Shown one piece after another: positions 32,959 through 40,935 of a DNA stretch of 64,000 nt. The position numbers were made by a program, and so were the translations under genes. Each line of letters starts with the position of its first letter. Position 1 is the stretch's first letter. The notes beneath the pieces are model-generated. The model saw nothing but the letters and a program-made list of their open reading frames with translations. It had not been told where the DNA came from and did no database searches. Source of the stretch: JAODBJ01 sp963782465 (lineage in GTDB: Bacteria > Actinomycetota > Acidimicrobiia > IMCC26256 > PALSA-610); the NCBI GenBank assembly GCA_963782465.1, contig CAWAJR010000001.1, positions 248,001 to 312,000 of the forward strand, read 5' to 3'.

Positions 32959-35215
32959 GGTGCAGCAACGCGATCGCGGCCCGCTTGTCGAGGTACTCGT
33001 TCCAGTTCCCGCATTTCGGCGACTGCACGCACGAGGGGCAGCCGTCGTCGCACGGGCATTGCTCGACCAGCGCGAGGGTTTCGTGGGCGTGCCGTTCGGC
33101 AGCGTCGAACGCGAGCTCGGCGATGCCGGCACCGCCCGGGTACCCGTCGTAGATGAAGATCGTCGGTTGCCCGGTGTGCGCGTTCATCGCCATCGACACA
33201 CCGCCGACGTCCCACCGGTCGCAGATCGTGAACAGCGGCAGCATCCCGATCAGGGCGTGCTCCGCGGCGTGCACCGCGCCGAGCACCTGATGGGGTTCGA
33301 TCCCACCGGAGTGCATGACGTCGAGAGGCAGCGTGTACCAGCAGGCGCGGGTCACGAGCGCGCGAGGAGGCAGGTCGAGGTCGCACACCTCGATCACGGA
33401 GTTCGTGGAGATCTGCTTGCGCTGGTAGGCGACCACGTGGGTCGTCACCTCTACCGCACCGAGATGCACCGTGATCGCGCCGCACGTCGCTTCGCGCTCG
33501 TCGTCGATCACGTTGATGTCGGTCTCGGCGCGCGCCATCGTGTACTCGTCGGCGTCGTCGAACGCTTGCAGCACGGCGACGTGGTTGTGAGTGTCGAGCC
33601 GCTCGACGCGGTACTGGCGTCCCTGGTGGAGGTAGACCGCGCCCGGGTGCGCTACCGAGAACACGCGTGCGTCGTCGACGGTCCCGATCGTGCGCTCGCC
33701 GGTGAGGTCGACGAGGCGATATTCCACCGACGAACCGGTGCGCAACCCGACCTGCGGCGCGGGCGGTTGCATCCCGGCCCAGTACATCCTCTTGTCGCGT
33801 GGTTTGAGGAGGTCGTCGTGCACCAGCGAACGCACGGCGTCCTCGAATCCTTCGCCGAACCACCGTTCGTCGGACGGCTGCAACGGAAGTTCGTGCGCCG
33901 CGCACGCGACCTGCGCGCGCAGCACGAACGGGTTCTGCGGGTTCACGACGGCCCGTTCGGGCGGACGGGAGGTGAGCTCGGCGGGATGCGCGGCGTACCA
34001 CTGGTCGAGTTGGTCGTCGCCGGCGACGAGGACCGCCGCCGATCGGCGGCCGGTGCGACCCGCCCGGCCGGCCTGTTGCCAGAGCGACGCGAGCGTCCCG
34101 GGGAACCCGTTGAGGACCACCGCGTCGAGGCCGCCGACGTCGATCCCCAGTTCGAGCGCGTTGGTGGCGGCGACGCCGAGCAGGCGCCCGGCACTGAGGT
34201 CGGCTTCGAGCTTGCGCCGCTCTTCGGGTAGGTACCCCGAGCGGTAGGCGGCGACCCGCTCGCCGCTGCCCGGGTGCGCGGCGTTCAATTTCCGTCTCGC
34301 GTGCTGCGCGACCACCTCGGCGCCACGCCGGCTGCGGGTGAACGCCAACGTCTGGTGGCCCTGCTGCACGAACCGCGCGAGCACGTCGGCGGTCTCGACG
34401 TTCGCCGAGGCGCGCGCGCCGGTATGGCTATCGAGGAAGGGCCGCTGCCAGCAGGCGAGCATGCGTTCGGCGCGCGGCGACCCATCGTCTTCGATCGCGA
34501 CGACCGGCAAGCCGCACAACGCGCTCGCGAGTTCGCCCGGGTTCCCGATCGTCGCGCTGGCGAAACAGAACGTCGGCTGCGAGCCGTAGTGCTCGCAGAC
34601 GCGAAGGAGGCGTCGCAGCAGATGCGCGACATGGCTCCCGAAGATGCCTCGCAACGTATGGAGCTCGTCGATCACGACGTAGCGCAGCCGTTTCAGGAAG
34701 GTGGCCCAGCGCAGGTGCGACGGCAGGATCCCGACGTGCAACATCTCCGGGTTCGTGAGCACGACGTTCGCGTTCTTGCGTGCCCACATGCGATCGTTGC
34801 TCGCGGTGTCGCCGTCGTAGGTGACGGCCTTCAGCCCGGGCACGAGCCAGGAACGCAGGCTGCGCAGTTGGTCCTGCGCGAGTGCCTTGGTGGGGAACAG
34901 GCACAGTGCGGTGTCGCGGCCGGCCTGAACGACGGATTCGACGATCGGGACCTGGTAGCAGAGCGATTTTCCCGATGCGGTGCCGGTCGCGACCACCACG
35001 TTCGTGCCGGCCCGGAGGCAGTCGATGGCGCGCGCCTGGTGGGTGAACAGGCGCTCGTGGCAGCGGGCTTCCAGCCGGGCGGCCATCTCGGGGTGCAGCG
35101 GGACGGCCAGTTCGGCATAACGCGCCGCGGCCGCGGGGAGCGCTTCGCGGTGAACGAGACGATCGCGCAGCATCGCGTCGAGTTCGAACGCGAGGAGCGT
35201 GTCGGCGGCATCCAT
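32945..35215 (-). CDS. DEAD/DEAH-box helicase of the Hrq1/MrfA/SftH type (DUF1998)
   Basis: A 756-residue superfamily 2 ATP-dependent 3'-5' DNA translocase/helicase. Q-like FTHQARAIDCL, Walker A VVATGTASGKSLCY, Walker B VVIDELHTLRG, motif III CFASATIGNP, motif V TNALELGIDVGGLD, motif VI QQAGRAGRTGR. The C-terminal DUF1998 region has a metal-binding cysteine cluster (EQCPCDDGCPSCVQSPKCGN). Relatives act in repair of mitomycin-type DNA damage (MrfA) or unwind DNA (mycobacterial SftH). Its place convergent to the Tad operon matches the mycobacterial order. Full family length. Confidence 0.93.
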   Translation of the reverse strand: MDAADTLLAFELDAMLRDRLVHREALPAAAARYAELAVPLHPEMAARLEARCHERLFTHQARAIDCLRAGTNVVVATGTASGKSLCYQVPIVESVVQAGRDTALCLFPTKALAQDQLRSLRSWLVPGLKAVTYDGDTASNDRMWARKNANVVLTNPEMLHVGILPSHLRWATFLKRLRYVVIDELHTLRGIFGSHVAHLLRRLLRVCEHYGSQPTFCFASATIGNPGELASALCGLPVVAIEDDGSPRAERMLACWQRPFLDSHTGARASANVETADVLARFVQQGHQTLAFTRSRRGAEVVAQHARRKLNAAHPGSGERVAAYRSGYLPEERRKLEADLSAGRLLGVAATNALELGIDVGGLDAVVLNGFPGTLASLWQQAGRAGRTGRRSAAVLVAGDDQLDQWYAAHPAELTSRPPERAVVNPQNPFVLRAQVACAAHELPLQPSDERWFGEGFEDAVRSLVHDDLLKPRDKRMYWAGMQPPAPQVGLRTGSSVEYRLVDLTGERTIGTVDDARVFSVAHPGAVYLHQGRQYRVERLDTHNHVAVLQAFDDADEYTMARAETDINVIDDEREATCGAITVHLGAVEVTTHVVAYQRKQISTNSVIEVCDLDLPPRALVTRACWYTLPLDVMHSGGIEPHQVLGAVHAAEHALIGMLPLFTICDRWDVGGVSMAMNAHTGQPTIFIYDGYPGGAGIAELAFDAAERHAHETLALVEQCPCDDGCPSCVQSPKCGNWNEYLDKRAAIALLHLMCR

Positions 35216-35250
35216 GCCCCCGAGAGGATAGGGCTGTAATTACGCCCGTG

Positions 35251-36153
35251 TCAGTGCGTCTCGAGGACCGCGTCGTCGCGGAAATCGGCGAAAAGCGATG
35301 ACGCGCTGCCCGCGAGCGACAGGCAGTTGCCGCCGGCGGTCGGTACGACCACGTTGCGCACCTTCGAGGCGTCGATCCGGTGGGCGATGCGGCCGAGACG
35401 GTAGAGGTCGGTCAGGCCGACGCCGTCCAGCTGGGCGTGTGCCCCCAACAGCGCGAGCAGCTTGAACTCGCCGCCCGCACCGCTCGCCTTCTGCTGCATG
35501 TCGGCCATGGCGTTGAGGAGCAGGCTGCCCTGGTTGACGGTGCGCACGAGGTCGCTCGACGGGAAGTCGTGCCGGTCGCGGGCGAAGGCCAGTGCCTGGT
35601 TGCCGTCCATGTGCTGGACGCCGGGGTTGAAGTAGGCGCCCGAGTACGAGTCGTGCATCTGGGTCGGCACGTTGACGGTCAGGCCACCCATACCGTCGAT
35701 GATGCCGGTGAAGCCGGCGAAGTCGACCTCGATCACCCAACTGATGGGTACGCCGACGAGCTGGCTGATCGCGTCGGCCTGCTTGCGCGGGTCGCCGGTG
35801 CCGCTCGGCGTCGCGTTCTGCGCGTTGATCTTGTCGCCGGCGTAACAGGTGTCGCGGGGAACGTCGATCATCGTCGCCGTGTTCTTCGACGGGTTGATCC
35901 CGACGAGGTGCAACGCGTCGCCGCGCGCACCGCCGACCCCCGGCCGGAGGTCGCTGCCGACGAGCAGGATGAAGAAGGTGCCGTTCGGCGCGCCGGCATC
36001 GTCGGCCGTCGAGAGCTTCGTCACCTTCAACCAGGTGGCACCGGACGCGATCGGCACCTTGACGCCGGCGAGCCACGCCGACGTGAGGCCGCCGACGGCG
36101 AGCCCCAATGCGACCACGATCCCAACGGCGATTTTCACGATGCGGCGCGTCAC
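35251..36153 (-). CDS. LytR-CpsA-Psr (LCP) family wall-polymer ligase
   Basis: A 300-residue protein with one N-terminal membrane helix (IVKIAVGIVVALGLAVGGLTSAWLA) and an extracellular LCP domain. Key segments are FILLVGSDLRPG, DALHLVGINPSKNTATMIDVPRDTCY, YVDF-like VDFAGFTGIIDGMGGLTVNV, and LAFARDRHDFPSSDLVRTVNQ with the conserved arginines that bind the polyprenyl pyrophosphate. LCP enzymes attach teichoic acid, arabinogalactan-like or other glycopolymers to peptidoglycan. GTG start overlaps the preceding lipoprotein stop (GTGA), so the two are coupled and likely function together. Confidence 0.92.
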   Translation of the reverse strand: MTRRIVKIAVGIVVALGLAVGGLTSAWLAGVKVPIASGATWLKVTKLSTADDAGAPNGTFFILLVGSDLRPGVGGARGDALHLVGINPSKNTATMIDVPRDTCYAGDKINAQNATPSGTGDPRKQADAISQLVGVPISWVIEVDFAGFTGIIDGMGGLTVNVPTQMHDSYSGAYFNPGVQHMDGNQALAFARDRHDFPSSDLVRTVNQGSLLLNAMADMQQKASGAGGEFKLLALLGAHAQLDGVGLTDLYRLGRIAHRIDASKVRNVVVPTAGGNCLSLAGSASSLFADFRDDAVLETH

Positions 36154-36797
36154 GGTTTCCCTGTCGTGCTCGTCGTGGCCGACTTCCCGGCCAGCGTCCG
36201 GGTGGCGATGGCGCGGTAGGCCGTCACGAGGAAGTGGCCGTCCGGTGATTTCTGGAACGTCAACTCGACGTGCCGCTTGATCTTGAGCGGCTCCGAGCCG
36301 AGCTTGCTGGACAAGTTGAGGTTGAAGTCGGTGGCGATGAACGGCACCGAACCGTCGGTGCCAACCAGCGCGCTCATCACCACTTGCGTCGTCGGCGCGG
36401 TGATCTCGCCGTTCACCTTGCCGACGGCGTCGTCGGTCAGCGCGGCGCGATCGGTGCCGGTCGCGGCGGCGCTGATCGTGGGGCCGAACAACGAGGCGTA
36501 CGCCTTCTGCGACTTGCCGGTGAGGAGCGGCTTGACGATCGCGTCCTCGACGTACTGCCGGGTGAGCGTCATCACCGCGGTTTTGGTCTTGTCGTCGAGG
36601 TTGATCGCCGGGCCGGCGGATTCCATGTCGATCGACGCGAGCCGGAGCTCGACCTTGGCGCCGGGGACGGTGAGTTTCTGTGCGGTCGTATTGGTGGCGT
36701 GCTTCTTGCCGCTGCCACCGCAGGCGGCGAGCGTGACCACGCAGCCGAGCGCGACCGCGCGACAACACCACGAGGAAAATGACGTGCGGGGGGACAT
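36150..36797 (-). CDS. Hypothetical lipoprotein coupled to the LCP gene
   Basis: A 215-residue exported lipoprotein (signal ending VVTLAACG). The mature part is of mixed alpha/beta character with SIDMESAGPAINLDDKTKTAVMTLTRQYVEDAIVKPLL and a C-terminal HVELTFQKSPDGHFLVTAYRAIA, resembling a conserved NTF2-like or SRPBCC-like outer domain, but I do not recognise the family. GTGA overlap with the LCP ligase suggests a wall-assembly role. ATG start at 36797. Confidence 0.75.
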   Translation of the reverse strand: MSPRTSFSSWCCRAVALGCVVTLAACGGSGKKHATNTTAQKLTVPGAKVELRLASIDMESAGPAINLDDKTKTAVMTLTRQYVEDAIVKPLLTGKSQKAYASLFGPTISAAATGTDRAALTDDAVGKVNGEITAPTTQVVMSALVGTDGSVPFIATDFNLNLSSKLGSEPLKIKRHVELTFQKSPDGHFLVTAYRAIATRTLAGKSATTSTTGKP

Positions 36798-36880
36798 CGG
36801 CCGTTCAGAATGCCATGTCGTGCTGCCGGATTGGTGTCATCCCCTTCCGGCGCCGTTCGGGGCCGCGCGACAATGGCGCC

Positions 36881-37237
36881 GTGGCCCTCCGCAAATTCGT
36901 CGACCGTCTGCGCCAGCCCACCGAGGAACTCGACCGGCGCGACCTCGAGGAGTACTGCACGCTGCTTGGCACCACCCCCCTCGACCAGGTGCAATTGCGC
37001 CGTCCGGTTCGGGTTGCCGGAGAAGTCCGCTCGATGCGCATTGTCCCCCGCGCCGGTGCCGACGCCCTCGAGGTCTCGATCCACGACGGCCGCGGCGCGG
37101 TCACCGCGGTGTTCCTCGGTCGTCGCCGCATTCTCGGCCTGTCGCCGGGCCGGCGGGTCGTGGTCGAAGGCGTCATCGCCGGCGAAGGCAAACGCCGGCT
37201 GATGTTCAACCCGACGTACCAGTTGCTCGCGGCCTGA
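36881..37237 (+). CDS. OB-fold nucleic-acid-binding-domain protein
   Basis: A 118-residue protein: a helical N-terminus (RKFVDRLRQPTEELDRRDLEEYC), then a five-strand OB fold (PVRVAGEVRSMRIVPRAGADALEVSIHDGRGAVTAVFLGRR...LSPGRRVVVEGVIAGEGKRRLMFNPTYQLL). It matches the small actinobacterial OB-fold protein conserved beside K+-uptake trkA genes in mycobacteria (from memory, Rv2694c near ceoB/ceoC). Whether it binds nucleic acid or regulates transport is unknown. GTG start; convergent to trkA with a 12-bp gap. Confidence 0.82.
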   Translation: MALRKFVDRLRQPTEELDRRDLEEYCTLLGTTPLDQVQLRRPVRVAGEVRSMRIVPRAGADALEVSIHDGRGAVTAVFLGRRRILGLSPGRRVVVEGVIAGEGKRRLMFNPTYQLLAA

Positions 37238-37249
37238 ACCCGGCCGGGC

Positions 37250-37912
37250 TCAGCTCCCGGTGAGGATGCTCTTCACGTCCTCTTCGGAGTCGCCGGTGAC
37301 CATCGCGAGCACTTCGTCGCCCGCTTCGAACTCCGTGTCGCCCCGTGGCATCACGACGTGGTCGCGCCGCACGACCGCGACGATCGTCGCGTCGCGGGGA
37401 ATGTCGAGATCTTTGATCGCGCGATCGATGACCGGCGCGTCCTCGGCCAGGGTCACCTCCACGAGGCGGACGTTGCCGCCCTCGAACTGGAGGAGCCGCA
37501 CGAGCCGACCGACCGACACGGCCTCTTCGACGAGCGCGGTGATCAGGTGCGGCGTCGACACGGCGACGTCGACACCCCAGTTCTCGTTGAACATCCACTC
37601 GTTCTTCGGGTGGTTCACGCGGGCGATGATCCGCGGTACGCCGAACTCCTGCTTCGCGAGCAGCGAGATCACGAGGTTGTCTTCGTCATCGCCGGTGGCG
37701 GCCACGACGACGTCGCAGCGTTCGAGGCCGGCCTCACGCAACGACGTCACTTCGCACGCGTCGGCGACGTGCCACTCGATGCCGGGCAACGCCTTCGCGC
37801 GATCGACGACGGGCTGTGACTGCTCGATGAGTTGGACATCGTGGCCCGCCGCCAGCAGGTCGTTCGCGATGAACAAGCCCACGTTGCCGGCACCGGCGAT
37901 CGCAACTCTCAT
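37250..37912 (-). CDS. trkA: TrkA-type K+ uptake regulator (RCK domains), downstream copy
   Basis: A 220-residue cytoplasmic NAD-binding regulatory subunit. RCK_N Rossmann fold: RVAIAGAGNVGLFIANDLLAAGHDVQLIEQ, then CDVVVAATGDDEDNLVISLLAKQEFGVPRIIARVNHPKNEWMFN. RCK_C follows (VRLVEVTLAEDAPVIDRAIKDLDIPRDATIVAVVR...DTEFEAGDEVLAMVTGDSEEDV). Such proteins gate a K+ channel or transporter in response to nucleotides. It pairs with the second trkA upstream, but two 29-residue mini-ORFs are inserted between them; its ATG overlaps the last one (ATGA). Confidence 0.92.
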   Translation of the reverse strand: MRVAIAGAGNVGLFIANDLLAAGHDVQLIEQSQPVVDRAKALPGIEWHVADACEVTSLREAGLERCDVVVAATGDDEDNLVISLLAKQEFGVPRIIARVNHPKNEWMFNENWGVDVAVSTPHLITALVEEAVSVGRLVRLLQFEGGNVRLVEVTLAEDAPVIDRAIKDLDIPRDATIVAVVRRDHVVMPRGDTEFEAGDEVLAMVTGDSEEDVKSILTGS

Positions 37913-37998
37913 GCGGCTTCGACCTCCAGCGCTCTGTCGCTCATGTGCCCGACCGTGGTGGTGTGGCCCGCGCCTGCGGTCTGCGCCTGGCTTCTCAT
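37909..37998 (-). CDS. 29-residue mini-ORF, second unit of the trkA-trkA array
   Basis: Starts MRSQAQTAGAG and ends ALEVEAA. Its stop overlaps the downstream trkA start (ATGA); its start overlaps the stop of the first unit (ATGA). The last 15 bases before the overlap, GGAGGTCGAAGCCGC, are identical to those of the 13.8-kb units and serve as the trkA ribosome-binding site. Same length as the other three units despite a different middle. Confidence 0.6.
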   Translation of the reverse strand: MRSQAQTAGAGHTTTVGHMSDRALEVEAA

Positions 37999-38084
37999 GC
38001 GGCTGCGACCTCCGCCGATCTGTCGGCTGCGTTGTCGACCGCCCGAGTACGCCCCGCGCCTGCGGTCTGCGCCTGGCCCCGCAT
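37913..38084 (-). repeat. Tandem repeat, 2 x 86 bp, homologous to 13738-13909
   Basis: Two 86-bp units (37999-38084 and 37913-37998, minus strand). They share conserved ends (GCCAGGCGCAGACCGCAGGCGCGGG at the 5' end over two blocks; GGAGGTCGCAGCCGC or GGAGGTCGAAGCCGC at the 3' end) and a divergent ~40-bp middle. Each is bounded by ATGA overlaps. They lie between two trkA genes that are direct neighbours in other actinobacteria. Confidence 0.85.
37995..38084 (-). CDS. 29-residue mini-ORF, first unit of the trkA-trkA array
   Basis: Starts MRGQAQTAGAG and ends SAEVAAA. Its ATG shares one base with the stop of the upstream trkA (TGATG), exactly as the first frame of the 13.7-kb chain does with the DUF35 gene. 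Its stop overlaps the next unit by ATGA. No domain or signal recognised; Ala/Gln/Arg-rich, probably unstructured. Confidence 0.6.
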   Translation of the reverse strand: MRGQAQTAGAGRTRAVDNAADRSAEVAAA

Positions 38085-38743
38085 CAGTGCCCTTCCGAAG
38101 CTTCGAGTTGTTCTTGGAGTTCGTCGAGCGCGCCGACGTCGGCGACGAAATGCAGCAGGTCGCCTTCCTGGCCGACGAGGTCGGTGGTGACGATCTCGGC
38201 CTTGCCGAACCGGCTCACCGCGGTGAGCCAATAGCGTCCCGACTTGTTCACCGGCGCCAACTTCTTCCCGACGAGTGTCGTGGGGATCGTCCGTTCGACC
38301 AGGCACACCTTGCCGCTCGGGTCGACCCATTCGTGGCGTGCTTCACCGGGGATCAGGCGCCGGAGGACCTGATCGGTTGTCCAGGCCACGGTCGCGACGG
38401 TCGCGATCCCGAGCCGTTGGTAGATGAGCGCGCGGCGGGGGTCGTAGATACGGGCGACGACATGCTCGACGCCGTAGGTCTCACGGGCGATCCGCGCGCA
38501 CAGGATGTTGGAGTTGTCTCCGTTGCTCACCGCCGCGAACGCGCCCGCGTTCTCGATGCCGGCCTCGGCGAGGGTGTCGCGGTCGAAGCCGAAACCGGTG
38601 ATTGCCTTGCCGGTGAACCCGGCGGGCAGCCGGCCGAACGCGGTCTCGTTCTTGTCGATGACGGCGACGCCGTGACCGGCTCGCTCGAGCGCGGCCGCGA
38701 GTTCGCTGCCTACGCGGCCGCAACCCATCACGACAACGTGCAC
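38084..38743 (-). CDS. trkA: TrkA-type K+ uptake regulator (RCK domains), upstream copy
   Basis: A 219-residue paralogue of the trkA at 37250. The Rossmann motif is VHVVVMGCGRVGSELAAALERAGHGVAVIDKNETAF, then AFAAVSNGDNSNILCARIARETYGVEHVVARIYDPRRA. RCK_C: VCLVERTIPTTLVGKKLAPVNKSGRYWLTAV. GTG start at 38743 with GGGAGG upstream; longer in-frame ATG options run into the divergent transporter's upstream region and lack homology. The pair matches mycobacterial ceoB/ceoC. It diverges from the KimA-type transporter, with 194 bp between. Confidence 0.92.
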   Translation of the reverse strand: MHVVVMGCGRVGSELAAALERAGHGVAVIDKNETAFGRLPAGFTGKAITGFGFDRDTLAEAGIENAGAFAAVSNGDNSNILCARIARETYGVEHVVARIYDPRRALIYQRLGIATVATVAWTTDQVLRRLIPGEARHEWVDPSGKVCLVERTIPTTLVGKKLAPVNKSGRYWLTAVSRFGKAEIVTTDLVGQEGDLLHFVADVGALDELQEQLEASEGH

Positions 38744-38937
38744 GCCGGCCTCCCGCCTGCCACGAACGTGCGCGGATCGTACCGGCCGGGCGCCGGACGG
38801 CACATGTTGGGGGTTCCGCCGGGGACGGATGGCATGCTGGGGGCTCGCATCAATCCTGCTGGGGTGGGTCGAACGGATGGGCAACAGAACGGCATGCGGT
38901 TCCGGCACGAACGCGTGCTCCGGCGGGTGAGGGTGCG

Positions 38938-40806
38938 ATGGCGGTGACGCTCGACGCGGTCAAGCGAATCTTCGTCGGCCGGCCCCTCGCGTCGGCGGAG
39001 CAGGAACACCAGCGGATCATCAAGACGATCGCGCTGGCCGTCTTTTCTTCGGACGCGATCTCCTCCACCGCGTACGCGACCGAAGAGATCCTCTTCGTCA
39101 CCGCGGGCGGCGTGTCGAGCCTTGCGCTCGGGCTCAAGGTGCTCGTCCCCCTCGCGATCGCGGTCGCATTCCTGCTGACGATCGTCGTCACGTCGTACCG
39201 GCAGACGATCTTCGCCTACCCGAACGGCGGCGGCTCCTACGTCGTGACCCGGGAGAACTTCAAGAGCGACAACCCGTCGCTGATCGCGGGGGCGTCGCTG
39301 CTCACCGACTACATCCTCACCGTCGCGGTGTCGATTTCCGCGGGGGTGGCGGCGATCGTGTCGATCCCGGCCTTCAACAGCTGGGCGAACCAGCGGGTGG
39401 CGCTCGGGCTCGGGCTCATCGCGCTGATCACCGTGGTGAACCTGCGCGGGGTGAAGGAATCCGGCCGCGTGTTCGCGGTGCCGACCTACATCTACGTCAT
39501 CGTCTTCGGGATGCTCATCAGCTACGGGCTGCTGCGCACCTACGGCGTCTTCGGCCCCGCGATCCATCACGTTCCCTTCAACGCGAAGGAAGCCAAGGTG
39601 AACCGCACAGTGGGCGGATCGCTCGGCCTCTTCCTGATCCTCAAGGGCTTCTCGTCGGGTGCCGTCGCGCTCACCGGTGTCGAGGCGATCTCGAACGGTG
39701 TCCCCGCCTTCCGCCGGCCGGAGTCGAAGAACGCGGCGACGACCCTCACCTGGATGGCGATCATCCTCGGGTCGCTGTTCCTCGGCGTTTCGATCCTCGC
39801 CCACCACCTGCACCCCTACCCGAGCGAGCAGCAGACGGTGATCTCGCAGCTGGGCCGGCAGGTGTTCGGCAACGGGCCGATCTACGTGATCCTGCAGTTC
39901 GCCACGGCCGCGATCCTCACGCTCGCCGCGAACACCGCCTACGCCGACTTCCCGCGCCTGTCGTCGATCATCGCCCGCGACGGCTACCTGCCGCGGCAGC
40001 TCGCGAACCGCGGCGACCGGCTCGTGTTCTCCAACGGGATCCTCGTCCTCGCGGGCGCGGCCGCGGTGCTGATCGTCATGTTCGGCGGCATCACCAACGC
40101 GCTGATCCCGCTGTACGCGGTCGGCGTGTTCACGTCGTTCACGCTCTCGCAAGCCGGGATGGTGATCCACCACCGCCGGGAGCGGGAGTCGGGGTTCAAA
40201 CGCAACATCGTGATCAACGGTTTCGGTTCGGTCGCGACGTTGATCGTGCTGCTGATCGTCGCCTCGACGAAGTTCACGACCGGCGCCTGGGTGCCGCTCG
40301 TCGTGATCCCGGTGATCGTGGTGCTGTTCAAGGCGATCCACAAGCACTATGCCGGCGTCGCGGAGGCGCTGCGGGTGCCGCCGGGGTTCAAGCCCCGCAA
40401 GATGAACCACACGGTGGTGGTGCTCGTGGGCAGCCCGCACCGCGGCGTGCTCGAAGCGCTCGCATACGCGAAGTCGCTCGCGCCGAACCACCTCGTCGCG
40501 GTCACGGTCGTGTCCGACGACGACGAACGCGATCGCATCGAACGGCAGTGGGCCGAGCGCAACATCGAGGTGCCGCTCGAGATCGTCTACTCGCCCTACC
40601 GCGAGCTGTCGCGGCCGATCCTGCGGTTCGTCGACGAGCTCGACGCCCGGTTCGAGAACGACATCATCAGTGTCGTGATCCCCGAGTTCGTCGTGCGCCA
40701 CTGGTGGGGCCATCTCCTCCACAACCAGAGCGCCCTGTTCCTCAAGGGCCGCCTCCTGTTCCGCAAGGGCACGGTCGTCACGTCCGTCCCGTACCACGTC
40801 GACTGA
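38938..40806 (+). CDS. APC-family K+ transporter (KimA-like) with cytosolic USP-like domain
   Basis: A 622-residue membrane protein with about 12 helices (SSDAISSTAYATEEILF near the start; NGGGSYVVTRENF; YADFPRLSSIIARDGYLPRQ) and a C-terminal cytosolic domain (MNHTVVVLVGSPHRGVLEAL...RPILRFVDELDARFENDIISVVIPEFV). Length and layout match KimA, the high-affinity K+/H+ symporter controlled by c-di-AMP in Firmicutes. Divergent from two trkA regulators, which supports K+ uptake. ATG 38938 with GAGGGTGCG just upstream. I saw no convincing c-di-AMP riboswitch in the leader. An amino-acid permease is the alternative. Confidence 0.87.
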   Translation: MAVTLDAVKRIFVGRPLASAEQEHQRIIKTIALAVFSSDAISSTAYATEEILFVTAGGVSSLALGLKVLVPLAIAVAFLLTIVVTSYRQTIFAYPNGGGSYVVTRENFKSDNPSLIAGASLLTDYILTVAVSISAGVAAIVSIPAFNSWANQRVALGLGLIALITVVNLRGVKESGRVFAVPTYIYVIVFGMLISYGLLRTYGVFGPAIHHVPFNAKEAKVNRTVGGSLGLFLILKGFSSGAVALTGVEAISNGVPAFRRPESKNAATTLTWMAIILGSLFLGVSILAHHLHPYPSEQQTVISQLGRQVFGNGPIYVILQFATAAILTLAANTAYADFPRLSSIIARDGYLPRQLANRGDRLVFSNGILVLAGAAAVLIVMFGGITNALIPLYAVGVFTSFTLSQAGMVIHHRRERESGFKRNIVINGFGSVATLIVLLIVASTKFTTGAWVPLVVIPVIVVLFKAIHKHYAGVAEALRVPPGFKPRKMNHTVVVLVGSPHRGVLEALAYAKSLAPNHLVAVTVVSDDDERDRIERQWAERNIEVPLEIVYSPYRELSRPILRFVDELDARFENDIISVVIPEFVVRHWWGHLLHNQSALFLKGRLLFRKGTVVTSVPYHVD

Positions 40807-40831
40807 CGACGGCGCGCGCCCCGGCCCCCCG

Positions 40832-40899
40832 CCCCCACCCGTTTTGATGTACCGAAACGGCCCTGTCGGGCGTGTTCGCGACATCAAAACGAGTGGGGG
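40832..40899. repeat. Palindromic intergenic repeat, copy 2
   Basis: CCCCCACCCGTTTTGATGT (40832-40850) pairs with ACATCAAAACGAGTGGGGG (40881-40899), 18 of 19 bases. The centre ACCGAAACGGCCCTGTCGGGCGTG also folds (CGAA/TTCG, GCCC/GGGC). It lies 26 bp after the transporter stop. Shares its arm with the element at 1061. Likely a dispersed palindrome that can act as a terminator. Confidence 0.78.
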
Positions 40900-40935
40900 G
40901 ACGAACGGACGGGCAGAACTTGACGTTTTGGGGGG

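Noticed and set aside
38744..38937. A c-di-AMP (ydaO-type) riboswitch upstream of the KimA-like transporter
   Set aside because: I could not match the conserved core segments; the region is G-rich but shows no convincing pseudo-symmetric fold.
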